In this document: positions 1-7,383 of the stretch, one piece after another
Layout of the letters: the number at the start of each line of letters is the position of its first letter
Numbering within the stretch: the first letter of the stretch is position 1
Source: Pseudoxanthomonas sp. CF385
GTDB taxonomy: Bacteria > Pseudomonadota > Gammaproteobacteria > Xanthomonadales > Xanthomonadaceae
Length of the DNA: 64,000 nucleotides
Reading direction: 5' to 3'
NCBI RefSeq assembly: GCF_900104255.1
Contig: NZ_FNKZ01000001.1
Span: 1,270,001-1,334,000 of the forward strand
Translations under genes and position numbers: made by a program
The notes under the pieces: generated by a model
Told to the model about the DNA's origin: nothing
What the model saw: only the letters and a program-made list of their open reading frames with translations
The model's database searches: none

Positions 1-61
1 CTTCACTGCGCACTCGCCGCCTCCGGTGGACAATCCAGCGCCCCCTTCCTGACTGTCTGCC

Positions 62-415
62 ATGAAAAGCGCCGCCCAGGAGATCCTCGAGTCTGCGAAC
101 GCCGAAATGGCGGCGGGCAATCCGGAGGGATTCCTCGCGTACTGCACTGACGACATCCGCTGGGAGATGGTGGGCGACACCCTGCTTGTCGGAAAGGCCG
201 CGGTGTTGGCCTGGGCCAAGCGCACGTACGCGGTCGCGCCACCGCAGTTCACCGCGGATCTGTGGATCGTCGAGCACGACTGGCTGGCGGTGCATGGCGA
301 GATCACGGTGCAGGATCCCGAGCGTGGCCCCGTCCACTCGAAATACTGCGATCTCTGGCGTATCCGGGACGGCAAGCTGGCGGAACTGCGCGCCTTTGCG
401 ATTGAAGTGGCGTGA
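62..415 (+). CDS. NTF2-like (SnoaL-type) small protein
   Basis: A 117-residue protein with the look of the nuclear transport factor 2/SnoaL fold: an N-terminal helix (about residues 1-25, with AAQEILESANAEMAAGN), an acidic first strand with YCTDDIRWEMVGD, then alternating strands ending in YCDLWRIRDGKLAELRAF, which is the typical C-terminal sheet. Members of this fold range from small enzymes (ketosteroid isomerase-like) to non-catalytic ligand binders; nothing here fixes a substrate. No signal peptide or membrane segment is visible, so it is probably cytoplasmic. The ATG follows no strong Shine-Dalgarno sequence. It stands alone, with about 205 bases of empty sequence before the histidine kinase gene. 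Fold call fairly sure, function unknown. Confidence 0.75.
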   Translation: MKSAAQEILESANAEMAAGNPEGFLAYCTDDIRWEMVGDTLLVGKAAVLAWAKRTYAVAPPQFTADLWIVEHDWLAVHGEITVQDPERGPVHSKYCDLWRIRDGKLAELRAFAIEVA

Positions 416-620
416 GGCCGGGCTGAGGACCGTTCGGTCCGAGGCGTCGAGCTCGGCGAGACGCTCGGGGTCTATCCGACGGAGGCGTCGTGCCGGCTTG
501 CATGCCATGCATCTCGCCTTTCGCGACGGCGTGCGCATGACAGAGCCTGCCATCTCGCTGTGACATCCCGTTAACCAGTGCCGCTTAAATTAGCCCGTCA
601 CTGGCGGGGCGTTCATCCTC

Positions 621-2237
621 ATGTCGCTTCTCTCCGTAGTCCTGAAGGTCAGGCGCAGGAAGGCGCTCGGATATGCCGTTGCAATCCTCACGAGTGCCTT
701 GGCGCTCTGGGTGCGGATGCAACTGGGCCCGAATTTCGAAGGGTTCCCCTACCTTACTTTCTTCCCTGCCGTTCTCTTCACGGCCCTTGTTGGCGGCCTG
801 GGGCCGGGCCTGATTGCGGCGATCCTGTCCGGACTGCTGGCGCAGTATTTCCTCATTCCGCCGGTCCACAGTCTGGAAATACGCGGCATCTCGGAGTGGA
901 TCGCGATGGGCCTCTATGGCGCTATCGCCGCTTCGATGGTCGGGCTCGTTCACGGCATCACCCTCGCATACGAGGCTCACAGGAGCGCCGAGCAGCGACT
1001 GGCGGAAGTCAATGCCGCCCTTGAGCAGCGTGTGGTGGAGCGGACGGCGGAGTTGCGCGCGGAAGTGGAGGAACGGTTGGCCGCGGAGAGCCAGGTGCGC
1101 CAGCTGCAGAAGATGGATGCGGTGGGCCAGCTGACAGGGGGGGTCGCCCACGATTTCAACAACATGTTGGCGATCGTCATCGGCTCGCTCGAGCTGGCGA
1201 AAGTGCGTGCGGAAGTGCAGCCGGACGAGCGCATCACGCGGTACATCAATGCGGCCCAGGAAGGCGCGCAAAGGGCAGCCTTGCTGACGGCGCGCTTGAT
1301 GGCGTTTGCGAGGCAGCAACCCTTGGCCCCGCAAGCCGTGGACGTGAACAAGCTCGTGCAAGGCATGTCCGAGCTTCTTCGGCGCACGCTCGGTGAACCC
1401 ATCAGGATCGAAGCGCACCTGGCGACGAGAATCTGGCATTGCTTCGCGGACGTCTCCCAGTTGGAGAACGCGCTGGTCAATCTCTGCATCAACGCGCGTG
1501 ACGCGATGCCCGGCGGCGGGCGACTCACGATCGAAACCGCCAACGTGGAACTGGGAGCCGAGGGCCGGCAGAGGACCGGTCTGCCCGCGGGACAGTATGT
1601 GCAGATCGTGGTGGCGGACAGCGGTACCGGCATGAGTCCGGGCACCGTCGAGAAAGCGTTCGACCCGTTCTACACGACCAAGGGCGTGGGGAAGGGCACG
1701 GGATTGGGCCTCAGCCAGGTCTACGGGTACCTGAGGCAGTCAGGCGGCACCGCATTGATCCGGAGCGAGGTAGGCGTGGGGACCGCCATTGAGCTCTATC
1801 TGCCGCGCTTCGTCGGGCAAAGCGATCACGAAGGGCCTGGGCCAAGCCCCGACCGCCCGGCGCGCGCCACCGAGGGGCACGTGGTCCTGGTCGTGGAGGA
1901 CGAGCCGCAGGTCCGGCAGATGGCCGTGGATGCGCTGGCGGAGCTTGGCTATGACGCACTGCCTGCCGCCAGCGCGGACGAAGCACTGGCGCATCTTCAA
2001 CAGCGTGCGCGCATCGACCTCCTGCTGACCGACGTCATGATGCCCGGCGTTTCCGGCCCTGCACTGGCCGCGCAGGCCTCGACCCTGAGGCCCGGGATGA
2101 AGGTCTTGTACATGTCGGGCTTCGCCCCGGAGCTCCTCGCGGGCACCCACCTGTCGGCCGGCGTGAAACTGCTGCCCAAGCCCTTCACGATTTCGCAACT
2201 GGCAGCGAAGGTATCGGAAGCCATCACGCGCCCGTGA
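621..2237 (+). CDS. Hybrid sensor histidine kinase with DUF4118 membrane domain and C-terminal receiver
   Basis: 538 residues. The N-terminus has three hydrophobic stretches (about 17-32, 45-78, 93-115) with FFPAVLFTALVGGLGPGL, matching the DUF4118/KdpD-type membrane domain. A coiled-coil linker (about 118-163) follows. The HisKA segment has GGVAHDFNN with phosphoacceptor His177. The ATPase domain shows N-box NLCINARDAM (Asn287/Asn291), G1 DSGTGM (333-338) and G2 GTGLGLS (359-365). A receiver domain occupies about 420-535, with acidic residues at VEDEP, phosphoacceptor Asp471 in LLTDVMMPG and Lys520 in LPKPF. No PAS or periplasmic sensor domain and no adjacent response regulator or output gene are present, so it is an orphan that probably passes phosphate on to a distant partner. 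Signal unknown. Confidence 0.9.
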   Translation: MSLLSVVLKVRRRKALGYAVAILTSALALWVRMQLGPNFEGFPYLTFFPAVLFTALVGGLGPGLIAAILSGLLAQYFLIPPVHSLEIRGISEWIAMGLYGAIAASMVGLVHGITLAYEAHRSAEQRLAEVNAALEQRVVERTAELRAEVEERLAAESQVRQLQKMDAVGQLTGGVAHDFNNMLAIVIGSLELAKVRAEVQPDERITRYINAAQEGAQRAALLTARLMAFARQQPLAPQAVDVNKLVQGMSELLRRTLGEPIRIEAHLATRIWHCFADVSQLENALVNLCINARDAMPGGGRLTIETANVELGAEGRQRTGLPAGQYVQIVVADSGTGMSPGTVEKAFDPFYTTKGVGKGTGLGLSQVYGYLRQSGGTALIRSEVGVGTAIELYLPRFVGQSDHEGPGPSPDRPARATEGHVVLVVEDEPQVRQMAVDALAELGYDALPAASADEALAHLQQRARIDLLLTDVMMPGVSGPALAAQASTLRPGMKVLYMSGFAPELLAGTHLSAGVKLLPKPFTISQLAAKVSEAITRP

Positions 2238-2264
2238 CGAGGCCGGAACACCCTCGCACGGACG

Positions 2265-2297
2265 ATGTCGGAACCCTCAAACAGCAGGTTCCGACAT
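2265..2297 (+). promoter_or_regulatory. 11-bp inverted repeat spanning a start codon
   Basis: ATGTCGGAACC (2265-2275) and GGTTCCGACAT (2287-2297) are perfect inverted copies separated by 11 bases. The right arm ends with the first two bases of the ATG of the next gene (2296). In DNA this could be an operator for a dimeric repressor; in RNA it would form a stable stem that hides the start codon and its weak ribosome site. The sequence shows the symmetry; which role it has, if any, is inference. Confidence 0.6.
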
Positions 2298-2679
2298 GAC
2301 GACGCAGAAGGACATCATGGAACTGGAGCGCCGGTTCTGGCAGGCCATGGTCGACATGGACGTCGATACGGCAATCTCCTTGCTCGACCGCGATTCCGTT
2401 TCGGTATCGGGTGGCGGCATCCACGCTTTCACTCCCGACGAGTACAAGGCGATGGCGCTTGCCGGTGACGGGCGGATCACCGCTTTCGAGTTCTCGGATG
2501 AACGCGTCATTTTCCCCACGCCCGACGTGGCGGTCGCGTCCTACAGGGCCGATCAATCTTTCACCGTGGGCGGCGAGCGTCACGACATGGTCGTATACGA
2601 CACGACGACGTGGGTGAGGAAGAACGGCGCGTGGGTCGCATCGGCGCACACCGAAACGCCTCGCCAGCCGGCGTCCTGA
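2296..2679 (+). CDS. NTF2-like protein of the DUF4440/SnoaL type
   Basis: 127 residues. An N-terminal helix with IMELERRFWQAMVDMDVD leads into LLDRDSVSVSGGGIHAF, then strands ending in YDTTTWVRKNGAWVASAH; this order is typical of DUF4440/SnoaL-like NTF2 folds, often annotated as nuclear transport factor 2 family proteins. No signal peptide is seen. It is only distantly similar to the other NTF2-like protein near the start of the window, so the two are not a recent duplication. It is 58 bases downstream of the histidine kinase. Its ATG lies inside an inverted repeat (2265-2297), suggesting dedicated control. Substrate and role unknown. Confidence 0.8.
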   Translation: MTTQKDIMELERRFWQAMVDMDVDTAISLLDRDSVSVSGGGIHAFTPDEYKAMALAGDGRITAFEFSDERVIFPTPDVAVASYRADQSFTVGGERHDMVVYDTTTWVRKNGAWVASAHTETPRQPAS

Positions 2680-2846
2680 GCGCCGTCGGGTGTTGGACCA
2701 CACGGGGGCTCAGGGACCGTTCCCTTGGCCCCGGGTGCGACGCGCGGGACATGTCGATTCGGTGCATGCTCCTTCGTCGGAACGAGGAGGGCGGTACAGG
2801 GCAGCCAATGCGGCGCCCGCCGCCACGCCACGACAAGGAGCGATGC

Positions 2847-3065
2847 ATGACGACGACGAACGACAAGGTGAAAGGCCCGGCCTCCTACTTCCCTTCGATA
2901 GAGAAGCAGTACGGCAAGCCGGTGGAGCACTGGTTCAAGGTCCTGGATGCCGTCAGCGACCGTAAGCACATGGAGCAGGTGGCCCTGCTGAAGACGGAGC
3001 ACAAGATGGGCCACGGCCACGCCAATGCGTTGGTGGCGTATCACAAGGCGAAGCAAGGGGGGTGA
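2847..3065 (+). CDS. DUF4287 domain protein
   Basis: 72 residues beginning MTTTNDKVKGPASYFPSIEK. The segment YFPSIEKQYGKPVEHWFKVL followed by HMEQVALLKTEHKMGHGHAN is the typical DUF4287 pattern, a small helical domain of unknown function found alone or fused to other domains. The ATG at 2847 is chosen because AAGGAG lies six bases before it; an in-frame upstream extension to 2610 is possible but has no ribosome site and overlaps the previous gene. Family members sit in many soil proteobacteria next to stress or uncharacterised genes; the neighbours here add no clue. Confidence 0.8.
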   Translation: MTTTNDKVKGPASYFPSIEKQYGKPVEHWFKVLDAVSDRKHMEQVALLKTEHKMGHGHANALVAYHKAKQGG

Positions 3066-3682
3066 GGGGCTTGGCGACAGGCCCCGCCCTGTCGCTGGCT
3101 AAGCGCTAGCAGTTCTCTCAAGCCCAGCTTGCTTCGCCGCGGCTCTGGGAGTCTCCGTGACCCTCTTGACCGTATCGCGGCATATTCGCCGAACCAACCG
3201 GGCTCGCCATGCATTCAGGCCGGACCCGTTTCGCGATTCGAGCCGATCCGCGCATCGTGAGGAACCGGCCTGCCGAGAAAGCGCCCGGCATTCCATCACG
3301 ACTCTTTTTCACGTTGCCCAGTCAGACCCGAAGGATTGGCCTGCAATGCATAACGCAACACGGTCTTCTCGTCCTGGATGGCTTGCATGGTCGATTCAAG
3401 CCACCGTGCCGCGATCCCTTGATCTCCGATCTGTCCGCCAAGTTCGTCCGTCAGGCAGCGTGCGCAAGGTTGCCCGCCTGGGCTGGGCCTGCAACATCGA
3501 GTACACGGAGAGAGTGTGCCCGTATCAGGAGGCCTCAGCTGATGAGTAATCCTCGCCATGAGGACGCTGGCCGCGCTGAGACTGTTCATGGTGACGCATC
3601 CTTATTAGAAGGCTGACTTGGCTGGCCGATCCGTGGTCACGACTGTTCGCATGGATCTGACCAATCGACTGCAAACAAGAAC
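3066..3682. other. Gene-free stretch
   Basis: About 620 bases with no convincing gene. All open frames here are short, lack ribosome sites and have irregular third-position composition compared with real genes in this GC-rich window. A minus-strand frame around 3300-3480 encodes a helix-like stretch (RWLESTMQAIQDEKTVLRYA) that may be a decayed gene end, but the rest of that frame is not protein-like. No tRNA or obvious promoter was recognised. Confidence 0.5.
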
Positions 3683-3702
3683 GGCAGGGATGGACCCCTG
3701 CC
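3683..3702 (-). terminator. Rho-independent terminator of the fasciclin gene
   Basis: GGCAGGG (3683-3689) and CCCTGCC (3696-3702) form a 7-bp stem with a 6-base loop. Read on the minus strand it comes about 25 bases after the fasciclin stop codon and is followed by GTTCTTGTTTG, a T-rich tail, as expected for an intrinsic terminator. Confidence 0.65.
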
Positions 3703-3726
3703 GCCTGCATACCGTTGCAGCCACCC

Positions 3727-4179
3727 TCAGTGCGGCCTGGCTTCCGGGATGTTCACCTTGTCGATGACGTGAATCACGCCGTTCTTGGCCATGATGTCGG
3801 ATTGCGTAATCTGTGCGCCGCCGATACTCAGCGTCCCTTCGGTTGCTTCAACCGGCGCGTTCTGTCCTTGCAAGGTGCGCGCCGACTTCCACTTGCCAAC
3901 ATCCGTTGTGGTCTTGCGGCCGGTAACGACGTGGTAGTTGATCAGGGAGGCGAGTTCGTCCTTGTGGGCAGGCTCGAGCAGTCGTTCGAGCGTGCCGGCC
4001 GGAAGTGCCGAGAACGCTTCATCGGTCGGAGCGAACAGCGTGTACTGCTCCGTGCCGGTCAGCGAGGCGGCGAGGCCCGCTTTGTCGATCGCATTGAGGA
4101 GCGTGCGAAACGTACTGTTGCTCCTCAGCGTGCCCAGCAGGTTTCGCTGTGCGAGCTCTTCTTTCCGTTGCATTTCCAT
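3727..4179 (-). CDS. Fasciclin (FAS1) domain protein
   Basis: 150 residues forming a single FAS1 domain. The H1 region has YTLFAPTDEAFSALP and the C-terminal H2 region has NGVIHVIDKVNIP, both standard FAS1 landmarks; LINYHVVTGR lies between. FAS1 domains usually mediate adhesion and are mostly exported, but no signal peptide is visible at this start or in the longer in-frame extension to 4260. I chose the ATG at 4179 because AGGA sits seven bases upstream; the extension contains no ribosome site and is unlike the family. Export by a non-classical route or a wrong start remains possible. It is a single-gene unit with its own terminator. Confidence 0.85.
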   Translation of the reverse strand: MEMQRKEELAQRNLLGTLRSNSTFRTLLNAIDKAGLAASLTGTEQYTLFAPTDEAFSALPAGTLERLLEPAHKDELASLINYHVVTGRKTTTDVGKWKSARTLQGQNAPVEATEGTLSIGGAQITQSDIMAKNGVIHVIDKVNIPEARPH

Positions 4180-4486
4180 GGGTAGTTCCTGTGAGGGACC
4201 CTCGATGGGGTCGAATGAACGGCCAAGGCCGTGACCTGGCGCATGCCAGGCGTAGCTCAATGCGGAGGATCGAAGGGGTGTGTTGCGCGGCTGAGCAGCC
4301 GATACGGTATTGCACCGTAACTGATGGACGGTGCGCCTTGCGTTGTTAGTCTGGCGTGACGTCCGTGATTCGGATTTCGATTTTTCGTAGCGGCCTACGT
4401 GATAGCGTTATGAGACGTGGAATTCCGAGGCTGGCTAACGTCCACGCCCGCAGTGTGCCGGCTCGCACAATCACCGGAGCCGCCTC

Positions 4487-4774
4487 ATGAACATCAAGCG
4501 ACATCGCGTCGTCTCCAACCAATCTCCCTTCCAAGGCAGCGCCAATCGGCTGAGGGATCACGCGGTGCAGTGCGCCGAGAACGAAGGCTGGCCCATCCCC
4601 TGCGATCCGCCCGAGCCGCTGCTGGCGGTGGCGCATGCGGGCTTTGCGCAGCGTGTCTCTTCACTGTGGGGCGAGCATGTCCGGGATGATGTCCATTCTT
4701 GGCCGCTGCACTTCGACTTGCGCAAGCGCGTGGTACGGATCAGAGATGGAGTCGTGCACGCTGCGAGAACGTGA
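4487..4774 (+). CDS. Small hypothetical protein
   Basis: 95 residues, not recognised. GGAG lies about eight bases before the ATG, codon third positions are GC-rich as in real neighbours, and a hairpin with a T-run follows at 4896. The sequence is hydrophilic with Trp-containing segments (GWPIPCDPPEP, VHSWPLHFDLRKR) and no signal peptide or membrane helix. It could be a genuine orphan or lineage-restricted gene, and a chance frame is not excluded. It lies between the fasciclin gene and the asparaginase pseudogene in the least conserved part of the window. Confidence 0.5.
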   Translation: MNIKRHRVVSNQSPFQGSANRLRDHAVQCAENEGWPIPCDPPEPLLAVAHAGFAQRVSSLWGEHVRDDVHSWPLHFDLRKRVVRIRDGVVHAART

Positions 4775-4895
4775 TCCATGTCTTTGGCGCACCCGAACGA
4801 GCATCCGACAGAGTGGGTTCCTTCCAGGCTGCGGGCAGTGCGGCGGCTTGTCGGTGTCTGAGCGGAACGGCTGGTGTTCGATTTCCCCACATGAG

Positions 4896-4920
4896 AAGGG
4901 CCGCTGTTGCGGGCCTTTTC
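4896..4920 (+). terminator. Terminator-like hairpin
   Basis: A 9-bp stem with one mismatch (4896-4904 with 4909-4917, loop TGTT) followed by TTTCTCT on the plus strand. It could end transcription of the small gene at 4487. It resembles the hairpin beyond the intact asparaginase gene (5789-5812) and sits at the same place relative to the decayed asparaginase copy, so it was probably duplicated with it. Confidence 0.55.
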
Positions 4921-4946
4921 TCTGAGGTTGGAACTGCGGAGCACCG

Positions 4947-5243
4947 TCAGACGGCTTCGAACCGACTTGCCGCTACGTTCTTCCTGACCTTTGCCGGATC
5001 CAAGAGGCGAGCGTTCATGGCGATGTGGACGCCGGTGGGCAGCGACTGCAAGGCGCCGATGGCGGAGCTGCTGTCGAACGCCGCATCCGAGCCGCGGAAG
5101 CGGGTCGGGCTGAGGGCGCCGGTCATCACGAGGGTCTTGTCCGGGATCGACGCCAGCCCGTGGCCGGTCTGCGCCCTGCGGTTGGAGCCGTGCATGTCCT
5201 GCACGTGCCGGTGGGCTGCGCGGCGATTCAGCTCGGGAACGGT
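4947..5243 (-). pseudogene. Decayed 3' fragment of an asparaginase gene
   Basis: The minus strand encodes a C-terminal stretch (ASIPDKTLVMTGALSP, FRGSDAAF, GVHIAMNARLLDPAKVRKNV) closely matching the intact asparaginase at 5841-6326. DNA similarity runs from the stop codon to about 5243. Around 5210-5235 the match continues but one base is missing relative to the intact gene, shifting the frame, and the catalytic THGTDSM motif reads MHGSNRR. The N-terminal half with the TTGGTID nucleophile motif is absent; unrelated sequence and a GNAT gene follow. This is a partial tandem duplication that has lost function. No functional start is seen. Confidence 0.85.
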
Positions 5244-5335
5244 ATCCTGCTCCCCCTTCCGGCCTGTCTCTTCGCCCAGGCCGCGACCGGCCCGGCTCGA
5301 CTCGGCGTTCGGCCATCGCAGCCAAGCAGACCTCA

Positions 5336-5701
5336 TTGAAAGCAAACTCTCTCCAATGGAAAACAGACTGGCGCTTCGAGGAGAGCCAGCAGCGGCGGCA
5401 CTATGTCATCGAGCCGTGGCTTGATGGCCGCCGGGTAGGGCGTGCCCATGGCTGGTTCGAGTCCGGGGAGAGCTTCGTGCTGGAGAAGATCGAGATCGAT
5501 TCGAGAATGCGCTCACGTGGCTATGGAAGCACGGTGATCGAGCAGCTGCGACAGAAGGCGCGTACCGAGGGGTGTCGCGAGCTTGTGATCAACAACGTGC
5601 GTTCCAACAACCACAGGGCCATCTCGCTCTATGAAGCCCTGGGCGCGAAGGCCGTCCAGCTGTCGTCGAGCCTCTGCACCTTCGCCATTTCACCGCCGTA
5701 G
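5336..5701 (+). CDS. GNAT family N-acetyltransferase
   Basis: 121 residues. The core GNAT region reads FVLEKIEIDSRMRSRGYGST (motif A: strand, then the RSRGYGS pyrophosphate-binding loop for acetyl-CoA), followed by VIEQLRQKAR and NNHRAISLYEALGAKAV, the motif B region. The protein is short, with the N-terminal strands reduced. The acceptor substrate cannot be deduced. The frame starts with TTG at 5336; no ATG lies near the N-terminus in this frame, so the start is uncertain. The gene lies between the asparaginase pseudogene and the intact asparaginase and points the opposite way, which suggests it was part of the rearrangement. Confidence 0.75.
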   Translation: MKANSLQWKTDWRFEESQQRRHYVIEPWLDGRRVGRAHGWFESGESFVLEKIEIDSRMRSRGYGSTVIEQLRQKARTEGCRELVINNVRSNNHRAISLYEALGAKAVQLSSSLCTFAISPP

Positions 5702-5788
5702 GTGTGGCCCTCGGAAAGATGAAGCTGGATCGGCGTGCGTTTGCCGATCGCGTCGTAAGGGCCGGAAAACACTTCCTTCCACAAAGCA

Positions 5789-5812
5789 CAAGGCCCGCAT
5801 CAGCGGGCCTTG
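5789..5812. terminator. Bidirectional hairpin between GNAT and asparaginase genes
   Basis: CAAGGCCCGC (5789-5798) and GCGGGCCTTG (5803-5812) form a perfect 10-bp stem with loop ATCA. It lies between convergent genes, 29 bases before the asparaginase stop and 87 bases after the GNAT stop, so it could serve both. T-tails are weak on both sides. Confidence 0.6.
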
Positions 5813-5840
5813 TCGTTACTGCTGCACCCGTCCGCCGCGA

Positions 5841-6326
5841 TCACACCGCTTCGAACCGATTCGCCGCCACATTCTTGCGGACCTTCGCCGGATCCCAGAT
5901 GCGGCCGTTCATGGCGATGTGGACGCCGCTGGGCAGCGACTGCACGGCGCCGATGGCGCAACCGATGTTGAACTCCGCGTCCGAGCCGCGGAAGCGGGCC
6001 GGGCTGAGCGCGCCGGTCATCACGATGGTCTTGTCCGGAATCGAGGCCAGCACGTGGCCGGTCTGCACCATGCTGTCGGTGCCGTGCGTGACCAGCACGT
6101 GCCGGGTGGGCTGCGCGGCGATGGTCGCGCGGATCAGCTCGCGGTCCTCGTCGGTGATGTGCAGCGAATCCTTGCGCAGGATCGGGATGACCGTGAAACG
6201 GAACGTCACCCCCAGCTCGCGCAGGATCATGCCGATCTGCGGGTCGCCGATCTGGTAGTCCGACTTGTCGTCGAAGTAGATCTTGTCGATCGTGCCACCG
6301 GTGGTGACGATCAGCAGCTCTTCCAT
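5841..6326 (-). CDS. Single-domain asparaginase-like protein
   Basis: 161 residues matching only the N-terminal catalytic domain of type I/II L-asparaginases (usual length about 330). MEELLIVTTGGTIDKIYFDD carries the first catalytic Thr (TTGGTID), and LVTHGTDSMVQTG carries the second Thr-His-Gly-Thr-Asp motif. GALSPARFRGSDAEFN and GVHIAMNG complete the domain. Short stand-alone versions are known in Xanthomonadaceae; activity on asparagine is family inference. The ATG follows GGAG closely. It is the last gene of a minus-strand group with a secreted protein, DUF2069 and WrbA. A broken copy of its 3' half lies at 4947-5243. Confidence 0.85.
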   Translation of the reverse strand: MEELLIVTTGGTIDKIYFDDKSDYQIGDPQIGMILRELGVTFRFTVIPILRKDSLHITDEDRELIRATIAAQPTRHVLVTHGTDSMVQTGHVLASIPDKTIVMTGALSPARFRGSDAEFNIGCAIGAVQSLPSGVHIAMNGRIWDPAKVRKNVAANRFEAV

Positions 6327-6346
6327 CTCGTGGCTCCTGCCGGCGC

Positions 6347-7051
6347 TTAGGGCGCGCCTGGCGTTGTGTCCGGGGGTGTCAGGTCATAGGGCTCGCCGTA
6401 GTGCTCGCAGATCGTTTCCAGCGCGCGCGAGGGCGGGGCCACCACCTGCGGATTATCGCCGCTTTGGCGGGTGAACGTGCACACCACCCCGGTCACGCGG
6501 CCGTCGTCGTCGCCGCTGGCGCCGACCACCGCGATCAGGTCGAGGTTGTCGTACTGCAGCGGCAGCGTGCGCGGCGCATCGAGCTTCCACAGGTGGAATT
6601 CCCAACTGCAGCAGCTCGAACGCCCGGCTTCCACCAGCCAGCCGTCCATCACCTGCAGTTCGTAATAGCCGCCGGTGAAGAAGTGCACCAAGGTGCGCGT
6701 CGCCGGATCGATCCGGTAGAGATCGCCGTCGCAATTGGGGCCGGCACCGCACATGCCGCGGACTTCGACTTCATGCAGACCGTCCTGGTCGATGTCCACC
6801 AGGTCCGCGTGGCCCATCGGCGTCTCGGTGACGTCCTGCTCGATCTCCCGCCGGTCGCAGACGCGGCCCGCTTCGCAGCTGAGCACGGCGACATAGCGAC
6901 GCGTTTCCGGCGACGGACACTCGGTCTGCAGCGACAGCGTGCTGCCGTCGCGATTCTCCACGCGGACCGGATCAGCCGGTTCGCACACCGCGTCCTGCGC
7001 CCAGGCGCCGGGTGCCCACAGGCAGAACAGCAGCGCGGCGGCGAAACGCAT
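6347..7051 (-). CDS. Secreted protein with EF-hand-like loop
   Basis: 234 residues. Residues 1-19 (MRFAAALLFCLWAPGAWAQ) form a clear Sec signal peptide with AWA cleavage, so it is periplasmic or exported. A calcium-loop-like motif DIDQDGLHEVEVRG (DxDxDG followed by an acidic residue) and paired cysteines (SSCCSW) are present, along with several further Cys that could form disulfides. The overall form (repeated strand-rich segments such as DLYRIDPATRTLVHFFTGGYYELQ) recalls FG-GAP/VCBS-like folds, but I do not recognise the family. The ATG overlaps the preceding DUF2069 stop by one base (TGATG), pointing to translational coupling. Confidence 0.75.
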   Translation of the reverse strand: MRFAAALLFCLWAPGAWAQDAVCEPADPVRVENRDGSTLSLQTECPSPETRRYVAVLSCEAGRVCDRREIEQDVTETPMGHADLVDIDQDGLHEVEVRGMCGAGPNCDGDLYRIDPATRTLVHFFTGGYYELQVMDGWLVEAGRSSCCSWEFHLWKLDAPRTLPLQYDNLDLIAVVGASGDDDGRVTGVVCTFTRQSGDNPQVVAPPSRALETICEHYGEPYDLTPPDTTPGAP

Positions 7052-7383
7052 CACGCCTTCTTGCCGAACCGCTTGGCGAAGGCCGGCCAGCTGGTGGCCA
7101 GCACGATGCCGACGGTCAGCACGATGCCCACCCACGCGAACGGCGCCTTCACCGGATCGGCCCACGCCACCATCACCGCATGCGAGAACCAGAACAGCGC
7201 CGCGACGCTGGCCCAGAACGCCGCGGTGCGTCGCCGCGCCATCACGCCGATCATCAGCAGCAGCGGGGGCAGCGAGAACACCAGCAGCGCCAGCGTGTAC
7301 TGGCGGTCGCCGTAGAACCACGCCGCATAGAGGATGGCCAGCAGTTGCAGCAGGCCGGCGAGGATCAGGCGCGAGCGGTCCAT
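7051..7383 (-). CDS. DUF2069 membrane protein
   Basis: 110 residues with four predicted membrane helices (about 6-23, 29-46, 54-72, 82-98). The sequence LLQLLAILYAAWFYG followed by LALLVFSLPPLL fits DUF2069, a small inner-membrane family of unknown function that in xanthomonads typically follows the WrbA-type quinone oxidoreductase gene, as here. The start ATG overlaps the WrbA stop by one base (TGATG). Its C-terminus is basic (AKRFGKKA), suggesting a cytoplasmic end. Confidence 0.85.
   Translation of the reverse strand: MDRSRLILAGLLQLLAILYAAWFYGDRQYTLALLVFSLPPLLLMIGVMARRRTAAFWASVAALFWFSHAVMVAWADPVKAPFAWVGIVLTVGIVLATSWPAFAKRFGKKA

Noticed and set aside
4558..5325. A 255-codon minus-strand frame overlapping the asparaginase remnant
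   Set aside because: It is in a different frame from the asparaginase-like residues and opposes the small plus-strand gene; composition is random-like (Arg/Ser-rich).
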